A DNA stretch of 64,000 nucleotides, taken from the NCBI RefSeq assembly GCF_900116495.1, contig NZ_FPAY01000006.1, positions 124,001 to 188,000 on the forward strand, written 5' to 3'. A program made the position numbers and the translations under genes. Below, one piece after another: positions 35,422-43,000 of this stretch; within the stretch, counting starts at the first letter, position 1; the number at the start of each line of letters is the position of its first letter. The stretch comes from Arthrobacter sp. ov118 (lineage in GTDB: Bacteria > Actinomycetota > Actinomycetes > Actinomycetales > Micrococcaceae). The notes under the pieces are model-generated. The model searched no databases and had not been told where the DNA came from. It saw only the letters and a program-made list of their open reading frames with translations.

Positions 35422-36741
35422 CTACTTGGAGGCGAGCTCGGTGAGCTTGGCCTGCATGTCGTTCAGCGCCGTGTCCGTGTCCTTCTTGCCGGTGATCGCG
35501 GCGTAGGCCTCTTCCTGGATCGCCTTGGTGGTGGCGCCGTACTGGACCACCTTGGGGCGCGGCTGGGCGTTGCTGAGCGACTTCAGCAGGGTGGGGAAGA
35601 ACGGGCGCTTGGCGACGACGGCGGGATCCTCGAAGAGGGACGCGTACACCGGGGCGCGGGAGCTCAGCGCGAGGCGCTTCTGGGCCTGCTCCTCGCTGGT
35701 GAAGAACTTGATGAACTCCAGCGCGGTGGCCTTGTTCTTGGTGAACGGGGAGACGGCGAGGTTGCGGCCGCCCAGGGTGGAGACGCCGGGGCCGTCGGTG
35801 CCCGGGATGGACGTGACGCCGAACTTGCCGGCCACCTTGCTGGAGCCGTCAGTGGCGCTCAGCGAGGAGTAGAGGAAGGGCCAGTTGCGCAGGAAGACGA
35901 GCTTGCCGTCCTGGAATGCGCGGCGGCCCTGCTCTTCGAGGTAGGTGATGGCGTCGGAGGGGAAGAGGCCTTCCTTGAAGCCGTCCACCAGCAGGTTCAG
36001 GCCCTTCTTGGCCTCGGCGGTGTTGACGGTGGGCTTGCCGTCGGCGTCGACGATCGAGCCGCCGGCGGAGGCCACGGCCTCGGAGAAGTTGACCGTGAGG
36101 GCCTCGTTCTTGTCGAACTGGCCGGCGTAGCAGGACATGCCCTTGGCTTCCGGAAGCGCCAGGACGGCCTTGCAGGCGGTCTTCATCTCGTCCCAGGTCT
36201 TGGGCGGGGCGGCGATGCCGGCGGCCTTGAGCAGGTCGGAGCGGAAGTAGAACAGCGCGCCGTCGGTGTAGTACGGGGCGGCGTAGAGGGTGTCGCGGTA
36301 CTTGGCGGCGTTGACGGGGCCGGGGATCATCTTGTCGGTGGGGACGGCGTCGGCCGGGAGCGGCAGGATCCACTTGTTGGCGGCGAACTCGGAGTTCCAG
36401 ACGACGTCCAGGTTCAGCACGCTGAAGGTGTCCGACTTGATTTGGGCGTTCTGGATGAGCTGCTGGCGCTGCTGGTCCGCGGAGTCGGGCAGTTCGATGA
36501 ACGTGACCTTCTCCTCCGGGTGGGCGGCGTTCCATTCCTCGATGCTCTTGTTCGCGGCCTTGGAGGAGTCACGGGAGGAGACGTAGTTGATGGGCCCCTT
36601 GCCCTCGAACGCCGCGGCGGCGCTCGGGGCGCTCTTGGCCTCGCGGGCGGTTCCGCCGCAGCCGGTGAGGGCGACGGCGGCCACGGTCAGGGTGGCGGTG
36701 GTGGTGAGAAGAGTCTGCCAGGTGCGGCGGCGCTGCCTCAT
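35422..36741 (-). CDS. Sugar ABC transporter substrate-binding lipoprotein
   Basis: The 439-aa protein has a lipoprotein signal peptide ending in the lipobox VALTGCGG. It has the family-1 extracellular solute-binding layout: GPINYVSSRDSSKAANKSIE, VLNLDVVWNSEFAANKWILP, YAAPYYTDGALFYFRSDLL and FLRNWPFLYSSL, a pattern typical of trehalose/maltose-type binding proteins. Anchored outside the membrane, it hands the sugar to the two permeases. It lies 107 bases after the LacI gene on the same strand. An alpha-glucoside ligand is inferred from the GH13 gene. Confidence 0.93.
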   Translation of the reverse strand: MRQRRRTWQTLLTTTATLTVAAVALTGCGGTAREAKSAPSAAAAFEGKGPINYVSSRDSSKAANKSIEEWNAAHPEEKVTFIELPDSADQQRQQLIQNAQIKSDTFSVLNLDVVWNSEFAANKWILPLPADAVPTDKMIPGPVNAAKYRDTLYAAPYYTDGALFYFRSDLLKAAGIAAPPKTWDEMKTACKAVLALPEAKGMSCYAGQFDKNEALTVNFSEAVASAGGSIVDADGKPTVNTAEAKKGLNLLVDGFKEGLFPSDAITYLEEQGRRAFQDGKLVFLRNWPFLYSSLSATDGSSKVAGKFGVTSIPGTDGPGVSTLGGRNLAVSPFTKNKATALEFIKFFTSEEQAQKRLALSSRAPVYASLFEDPAVVAKRPFFPTLLKSLSNAQPRPKVVQYGATTKAIQEEAYAAITGKKDTDTALNDMQAKLTELASK

Positions 36742-36848
36742 GTGTTGCTCCTTGGTTTTCTTGGTTTGGTGCGTGCTGAAGTCCGGCTCCGGGCATGCGG
36801 ATGCCGCGGGCCGTTGGTGGGTAAATCTGTGGGGGTTGGTCGGCCGGG

Positions 36849-37901
36849 TTAGCCGACCGGTTCCAGGGTGCCGGTTTCGGGGGTTGCGGGTGCCGCCCGC
36901 GTGTTCACGGGTGGGGTCGGCGGTGGCTCGGCAAGGGGCGCGGTGGAGCCGCGCTCGATGAGCCGGTGCGGCATAATCTTTGGTCCGAGGTCGCGGGAGC
37001 GGAGCAGTTTCTTGACCGCCATCCGTCCCATCTCCTCGAGCGGCTGGGCCATGGTGCTCAGCGGCGGGTTCACGTGCCGGGAGGTGGAAGTGTTGTCGAA
37101 GCCGAGGACGGAGACGTCTTCCGGCACCCGGAGGCCACGCCGCTGCAGTTCATTGACGACGGCGGCGCCCATCTCGTCGCTGACCGCGAAGATCGCGGTG
37201 AGGCCGGGATCCTGCCGTAGCAGTTCGTCGACGCCGGGGGCGCCGCTTTCGTAGAAGAAGGTCCCGGTGGCGGTGACCGGCGTGCATTTGGCCTCGGCCA
37301 TGGCGCGGAGGTAGCCGCGCTGGCGGGGCTGGGCCACGTAGACCGACGCCGGGTCCCCGGCGAGCAGGCCGATGCGCCGGTGGCCGAGCCGCAGCAGGTG
37401 ACGGGTCGCGTCGTAGGCTGCCTGCTCGTCGTCGATCGCCACGCTGGGCGAGCCCGACTTGTCGCTGATGGCGACGGAGATGATGGGGACACTGGGCCCC
37501 AGCAGCTGCCGGGTCTCCGGCGTGATCACCGCGGAGATGAGGATGACGCCGGCGGCCCGGTAGGTGCGCAGGGTCCGAAGATAGCCGGCGATGTAGGCCG
37601 ACTTGGCGCCGGTACGGCCGAGCATCACGGCATAGCCGCGTTCTTGCGCTTCCTCCTCGACGCCCTGCATCACCTGGGAGGCGAGGGCATCCGAAACCAT
37701 GGGCGCGAGGAGCCCGATGACGGACGTCTGCCGGGTCTTCAGGCCCCGGGCCAGGGAGTCCGTTTCGTAGCTGAGGCTCCTGACCGCTTTTTCGACCCGT
37801 TCCCTTGTTTCGTCGGAGTAGCCGACCAGGCCGTTGACCACGCGGGAAACAGTGGCGGGGGAGACGCCGGCGTGCTTGGCGACATCGCGGATGGTTGCCA
37901 C
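36849..37901 (-). CDS. LacI family transcriptional regulator
   Basis: The 350-aa protein starts at GTG 37901, behind GGAGGAGG, with the LacI HTH ATIRDVAKHAGVSPATVSRV, then the hinge helix (ETDSLARGLKTRQTSVIG). The periplasmic-binding-protein-like ligand domain includes FAVSDEMGAAVVNELQRRGL and VSVLGFDNTSTSRHVNPPL. An open stretch of 19 codons upstream lacks conserved content. It is at the head of the ABC/GH13 operon and likely represses it through the palindrome at 37966-37977. The Pro-rich last 30 residues are atypical and probably disordered. Confidence 0.93.
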   Translation of the reverse strand: MATIRDVAKHAGVSPATVSRVVNGLVGYSDETRERVEKAVRSLSYETDSLARGLKTRQTSVIGLLAPMVSDALASQVMQGVEEEAQERGYAVMLGRTGAKSAYIAGYLRTLRTYRAAGVILISAVITPETRQLLGPSVPIISVAISDKSGSPSVAIDDEQAAYDATRHLLRLGHRRIGLLAGDPASVYVAQPRQRGYLRAMAEAKCTPVTATGTFFYESGAPGVDELLRQDPGLTAIFAVSDEMGAAVVNELQRRGLRVPEDVSVLGFDNTSTSRHVNPPLSTMAQPLEEMGRMAVKKLLRSRDLGPKIMPHRLIERGSTAPLAEPPPTPPVNTRAAPATPETGTLEPVG

Positions 37902-37960
37902 TGTTCCTCCTCCCTGAGGGTGTCTGCTGGTTGCGTACGCCGTCATGATGACAGTCACGC

Positions 37961-37980
37961 AAACGGTTTACGTAAACGGT
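37961..37980. promoter_or_regulatory. LacI-type operator upstream of the regulator gene
   Basis: GTTTACGTAAAC (37966-37977) is a perfect 12-base palindrome with a central CG step, as in LacI/GalR operators. It is flanked by repeated AAACGG (37961-37966 and 37974-37979). It lies 65 bases upstream of the LacI start, consistent with autoregulation. Confidence 0.75.
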
Positions 37981-38170
37981 TTCGTTCGGTGCAGGTTCAA
38001 CAGTAGGGGGTGGGTGCGGGATCGCGTTGCGTTTCGTAAACGATGGATTCGAGACGGGCGGGGCTAAAACTTTCGCGAGGCATCTGCCTGTTCAGATGAG
38101 GTATCGACCTCTGGGCGCTCGCGGCCAACTCACGTCTGACGTGACCAGGTCGCCGGCTACACTCAGGGTT

Positions 38171-38353
38171 GTGGCTACATATGAACCTGCCGAAATCGCT
38201 CGGGAACTCGGCTACACCGACGAGCACCGCCCGGGAAAAGTCATCCGGGACTATCTTCGTAAGAAGTACCCGGACCACCCGAAGTACCAGCGGTGGGTGC
38301 TCGATGAAATTCAGGCCGCCGATGTTCGCGTCAACGTCCCTCGGAAGCGCTGA
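38171..38353 (+). CDS. Small hypothetical protein, 60 aa
   Basis: GTG 38171 opens a compact 60-aa product: ATYEPAEIARELGYTDEHRP, then GKVIRDYLRKKYPDHPKYQR and a basic end (NVPRKR). The EIARELGY...GKVIRDYLRKKYP pattern looks like a short helix-turn-helix or DNA-binding module seen in actinobacterial hypothetical proteins. The ribosome site is weak. The preceding 269 bases hold only the LacI operator; no partner gene is adjacent. The next 350 bases are gene-free except for the promoter elements of the lipoprotein gene. Confidence 0.5.
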   Translation: MATYEPAEIARELGYTDEHRPGKVIRDYLRKKYPDHPKYQRWVLDEIQAADVRVNVPRKR

Positions 38354-38634
38354 CTCTTGGCGCCCGACGGCCGATCCCCAGCTGGACAACCGGGCGTGCC
38401 ATTTGCCCCTAAAGTTCACGGTAGTGCCGGCGGCCCGCCACGACTTGAACGGCTTCATCTGATCGACATCCCTAATGATCCCGTTGCCTCGGCTGTTGAC
38501 GCCGCGCCGTATCGCACCGTATATGATGTCGCGGCTTGATCCAATGGTGCCATTTAGCAATCCCTGCCCCTTTAGCTGGACTACTGCTGTGCACACTCAA
38601 CCAATAGTCATCAAAAGGCGGGCGGACTCGGGGC

Positions 38635-38684
38635 TATAATTCGGTCGGTACACTGAAGTGTAAATATTTGCTTGCTTAGCAAGC
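38635..38684 (+). promoter_or_regulatory. Promoter and palindromes upstream of the lipoprotein gene
   Basis: A consensus -10 box TATAAT lies at 38635-38640. It is followed by the perfect palindrome TACACT-GA-AGTGTA (38649-38662), a likely operator, and GCTTGC-TTA-GCAAGC (38670-38684), a small hairpin in the leader. No clear -35 box is visible. Confidence 0.6.
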
Positions 38685-38705
38685 GGGGGATAAAGGAAGT
38701 TTTAG

Positions 38706-39257
38706 ATGAAGAAGTCTTTGGTGCTGCTTGCGTGCGCTTCGGTTGCTCTGGTGCTGGGTGGGTGCGGTGCGCCGTCTGCCCAGAGCAGTAACTCAAGTAC
38801 CAACAGTTCGGCGAGTGCGAGCCCGACACAGGCCATTTCGACAAGTGATTCGTACTTTAAAGAGGGCGTACTTACTACACCGCAGGTGAAAATTGCCATC
38901 ACGGCTCACAAGATCATTCCAGTGGGCGAGAAGGGCAATGAATACGGAAAAAAGCCTGTCATTGCGTTTTGGTACAAAACTACAAACCTAGCTGGCAAAG
39001 ACGTCAGTCCGATGAACTTCCTGTATGCCATCACGGCCTATCAAGACAATAATCCAAACGCAGAAAACAAGCTTGAGGTTGGGTCTCTGCCCGATGACCG
39101 GTTTCTAAGCAGCCAGACGGAAAAGATCAAGAAGGGCGGAACGGTTGAAAACGCCATTGCCTATGAACTTGATGATGAGACAACTGCTGTAGATCTCGTC
39201 GCATCAAGCGATCTTGGTGCGACCGAAATCGGCAAGGTGACATACAAACTGAAGTAG
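38706..39257 (+). CDS. DUF5067-domain lipoprotein
   Basis: The 183-aa protein has a lipoprotein signal (MKKSLVLLACASVALVLGG then C) and a Ser/Asn-rich linker of ~25 residues. A DUF5067-like beta-sandwich follows, with VKIAITAHKIIPVGEKG, PVIAFWYKTTNLAGKDVSP and VDLVASSDLGATEIGKVTYK. Such proteins are common in Firmicutes. Codon use is markedly more A/T-rich than in the flanking genes (AAA, GAA, AAT), and AAGGAAG lies 6 bases before the ATG, so lateral acquisition is likely. It would sit on the outer face of the membrane; its function is unknown. Confidence 0.85.
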   Translation: MKKSLVLLACASVALVLGGCGAPSAQSSNSSTNSSASASPTQAISTSDSYFKEGVLTTPQVKIAITAHKIIPVGEKGNEYGKKPVIAFWYKTTNLAGKDVSPMNFLYAITAYQDNNPNAENKLEVGSLPDDRFLSSQTEKIKKGGTVENAIAYELDDETTAVDLVASSDLGATEIGKVTYKLK

Positions 39258-39366
39258 CAAGACGCTTTTCTGAGGAAAGTGGTCGCAGACGCCCCGTTGG
39301 TCCACTCTTGAGTTCGACAAGTCAGATGCTTTCACGCCATTGACAAGAACCTGGCGGCCAGTTTAG

Positions 39367-39415
39367 ACGGCTGTGGACTTGATCGACCGGGGCAATCAAG
39401 TCCACAGCCGTTTTA
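39367..39415 (+). terminator. Terminator after the lipoprotein gene
   Basis: ACGGCTGTGGACTTGAT (39367-39383) pairs perfectly over 17 bases with ATCAAGTCCACAGCCGT (39395-39411), followed by TTTTACC. Confidence 0.85.
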
Positions 39416-39489
39416 CCGACGTAGCCGGTCAGCTCGCCACCTTCGTGCCTCGCCTCGCCTCGGCGAAGCATTATGCAGGCTGTTGATAA

Positions 39490-39674
39490 GCGTTGAACGG
39501 CGGCTACGTGGCCGGGGGTGTGCCAGGCCACGCCCATCTCCCTTCGTCGCAGCGTGCTGGCGCATCCGATGGGAGTCATTGAAGCGGACCTTGGCCTGGA
39601 AGCCGGGCGTGCTTGGGACGGTGGTGCGGGTCAGGGGGCAGTTCCCGATGTTCCGGCAGCGGCGGCTGGCGTAG
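39490..39674 (+). pseudogene. Third, shortest relic of the nitrilase-superfamily hydrolase
   Basis: Matches the last ~75 codons of the 20.5 kb and 28.7 kb copies: GGCTACGTGGCCGGGG, GTGTGCCAGGC, CGCATCCGATGGG-GTCATTGAA, GACCTTGGCCTGGA, and the shared end CAGTTCCCGATGTTCCGG through GTAG at 39674. Frames are broken and an internal stretch before the match is deleted. Only the C-terminal end of the gene survives. Confidence 0.85.
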
Positions 39675-39676
39675 GG

Positions 39677-39901
39677 CTACTTCTTCCCGTTTTTCTTGAA
39701 GGTTTCTGCCACTTGCTGGTATGCGTGTTTGGCCTCGCGGCTCGTTGCTGTCGCATATACGATCTGCTGGCATCGTTCCACTACTTCGGGCGTGTCAGGC
39801 GACGTCGACCTGAGCCACAGCTTGAATGGTGGCGCGGCAAGTACGAGCTCATCTGCATTTTCACTACTGGATCCTTGCACCACAGGCTGGGAGCCCCCCA
39901 T
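39677..39901 (-). CDS. Small Lys-tailed hypothetical protein, paralogous C-terminus to the 62.8 kb protein
   Basis: The 74-aa ORF ends SREAKHAYQQVAETFKKNGKK, which aligns with SPEAKKAYRQVTAFLKKSRKK at the end of the protein encoded at 62818-63057. GAGG lies just before the ATG. The N-terminal half (VVQGSSSENADELVLAAPPF) is unlike the other protein. It may be a truncated or recombined copy. The 39902-40090 stretch between it and the helicase gene contains no gene. Confidence 0.4.
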   Translation of the reverse strand: MGGSQPVVQGSSSENADELVLAAPPFKLWLRSTSPDTPEVVERCQQIVYATATSREAKHAYQQVAETFKKNGKK

Positions 39902-40090
39902 ATCCTCATCGATCCTGCGCCTCGCTGTGCTCGGCCATGTGCGGCTACCAAAGTCCCTCTAGTTGCCGAGGCCGGCCCCATCATGCCAGTATCCGGTTGA
40001 TGCTGGCGGGCCACGCCCGCTGCACTTCCGTGCCCGTGGACCCAGCGGGGAAGGCGAAGCAATCGCAAGTAGGAGCTTTTCTCGATTTTC

Positions 40091-43000
40091 TCAGCCGAAA
40101 ATTGGGAAATCGAAGCCACTCCTGATTGGTTGGCGCACAATCTTATCTATTCGCGGCTCGTCTCCCGCGCCAAGTAATCCGGGGATGGCCGTCGCGCCCC
40201 CGTGCAGTGGCGCATCTGTCCGCTCCGGTTGTGACCTCAGGGCCCGTGTTACCGGAGGTTCGTGATCGCGGGTAGCCGAAAGCGGTTGCTCGCTGCCCCA
40301 GAGAAAGTCGAGCTTCTTGAACGCGAGATCCTCACCAAACTCTCCGAAAGTGTCAGTGAAGTTCACGACCAAGCACTTTTTGCTACCTCCGTTGGATGGC
40401 CCTCGTAGCCCCCGACCGACCATTTGCAGATAGGCATTGGGGCTGAACGTGGGTCTGCCAACATAGAGGGCGCGAACGTTGGGTGCATCAAAACCGCGAG
40501 TGAACAGATCGCAGTTCACGAGAACACGAGTTTCGCCTCGGCGAAACTTTTCAACTTCCCTTCGGCGAACGGCGGGGGTTGATTCACCACTCAAGGCCAC
40601 AGCCGACACACCTCGAATTTGCAGCAGGGCAGCGAGGATTCGCGCCGATTGAACTGACGGAGTGAAGACCAATGCGGGCCAGTCGTCAGGCAGTTCAATG
40701 ATGTGTGTCAAAAGGGTCCGCATTCTGTTCTGGTCCTGGGCGATACGGCTCATCACGCTCTGAGGGATGAGCCCCTGTGACTTCAGCCGGCTCAGTTCGT
40801 CGCCCAGCAATTCCACGCGGGACCCGGGAAGGATCTCGTGTGTGACCGTGGACAGAATGCCCCTCGATTGCAGCTCCTTCGTGGGGTCTGACGCCCTCAT
40901 GGCCAGCTTCCGGTGCCCGAAGAAGGCGGCAAGTTCGAAAGTGGCATCCACGTTGTTTCCTCTAAAAGGCGTAGCCGTGAGACCTAGTAGTGGTAGGGCG
41001 CATTCGTTCTCATTGATTCCCAGCGCTCTTAGAAATACGCGGTAGTTCTTACCCATGGCTAAATGTGCCTCATCCACGATGACCATGGAAGTCTCGCGGC
41101 GGAGCCAGCTGCTGTAGTCCTCTCCGATTTGTCTTGCCAGTTTCGCGTCGGTCGCGATGACAATGCGGGATCCCCCACCGGGATCCTCACCGAGATCGTT
41201 GATTCCCCAAAATCTGTGGATATCCAAACGACGATCGTCACCGTAGGCCCGCCACAGCGACTCGAAAGTTTGCAATGCCTGCTCACAAAGCTCATCAGAC
41301 TGAGCAACCCAAAGTACCGCCGAGTTGATCTCCTGGGACTTCATCATTTCAACAACGGCCTGGGCGGCCGTTCGTGTCTTGCCTGCACCGGTGGGGAGGT
41401 GGAGCATGCCCCTCCCCTTGGAGGCCACCAAAGCCTTGACCTCGTCGACAAGTTCGCGTTGATAGTCATGGAGCGGTTCCACTTTGGTAGGGCCCGGAAC
41501 AGAGATACGCGGTTCCCGCGCCTTGCCTGGCTCCCCGGCAAATTCCACAGCGAATCCGAGGTCTATGACAAATCGCCGTGCCGCCGTGCTTCCGCTCCAC
41601 CGATACGGCGGCTCAAATCCAACGATGGACAGCTCATTGGACAACTCCTCCAAAGCTGATTCTCCGAAAACGCTGCTGAAGAGCTGCGGAACTTCTAAGT
41701 CAGCATCTGGACCGGATTGGCCGATGAGAGCGATGAGTCCCACGGGCAACATCTTTTCCATCACTCCAACGGAAACCAGGGCAGAGAGCTTGGACGGGAC
41801 GTCGTCGGCTTCCCGGCAACGCCTTCTGCGACGTTCGGCTTCGATGCTCAGCGAGGACCGGAGAATGCCTTCCTGCATTCGTTCGTCCAGGTCGAGGTTG
41901 GTTGCGCGAACAAGCCGCCGCAGGATTTCTGGGTCTGTGAGTTCTTCGGAGAAAAATAGAACATCGTTGTCCAGCGCTGAGTCTGTAGCTGCCGAAAGGG
42001 TGCCGGCCGGTGATTGCCAGGAATACTGTACTGCCTTGCATTGCACCAAACTGACTGACCTCAGGGCATCGCGGGTTTTCGGATGAGTCCGAAGCCGGCC
42101 GAAGCGGTCGAAGACCGTTTCGGGAACGCCCGCACCCTCCGTGAGGACCGTAAGTGCGAGACCTGCTCGGAGATCAGCAAACGCATTTTGCTCGATCAGA
42201 TCTTCGTAGTCTTCCGTACGGTGACACGCGACGAAGGGAGCGCCAATTCCCGCCACAAATTCCGCTTCTGCCTGAGAGCGCACAACGAGCACAATTTGAG
42301 CGCTGAAGTTCGTTGAACGGCGAGCGATCGACGCGGCTATATTGCACTCATCGAGTAGGTTGCCTAGTGAACGGCATGCTGCTGCGAGAAATTCTCCCAG
42401 TACCCAAGGGTCGGTCTCCGAGGTCAAGCGAGACAATCCCTCACGGAACAAATCCTGCGTCACGGTGCTGAGATCCGATGGCATTGAGCTGGTGGAGACT
42501 GCAAGCTCAGTGACCACGGGAAGTACTTTCCCAAATCGCATGAGAGAGGTCGCCACCGAGGTATTTAGCGGGCGCTCGCCCCATGTTGTGCGGGCTGAAC
42601 CATACCTGTCCACGGCCCAAAGATGAGGCGCTTGCACGACGATTTTTTCTGAACCCGTCTCGGTCCGGGCAAAGAAGTTCGAGTAGGTCCACTCTTTCTT
42701 CGCGGCGATCTGTAGAAGGCTGAGAGTCCATTGCGCCAAAGACTCCCAGTCTTCGTCTCGTCGGAACGCGGTAAGAGGCCACAGCGGCCCGAGGCCTGCG
42801 TCCTGATTAAATTCCAGAAATGAAGAATGGCTGGCGTACTTCTTGGTGAACTCTTGGTCGGCAAACTGTTTATACTCATGAAAAACGCTGTCGTTTGCGA
42901 GATGCGTTACTGAGGTGAGTGTTGGACTTCCTGTAACTCCAAGGAGTGACAGAAGCGAGTGCCATTCTGCGGCAAACGCTGGTCCTACCGTAATCGAAGG

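Noticed and set aside
35401..36852. 483-codon plus-strand frame opposite the binding protein
   Set aside because: Antisense shadow without family motifs; the binding protein with its lipobox is clear on the other strand.
37997..38596. 199-codon minus-strand frame
   Set aside because: No ribosome site, no family pattern and poor codon use; it overlaps the better supported 60-aa ORF on the plus strand.
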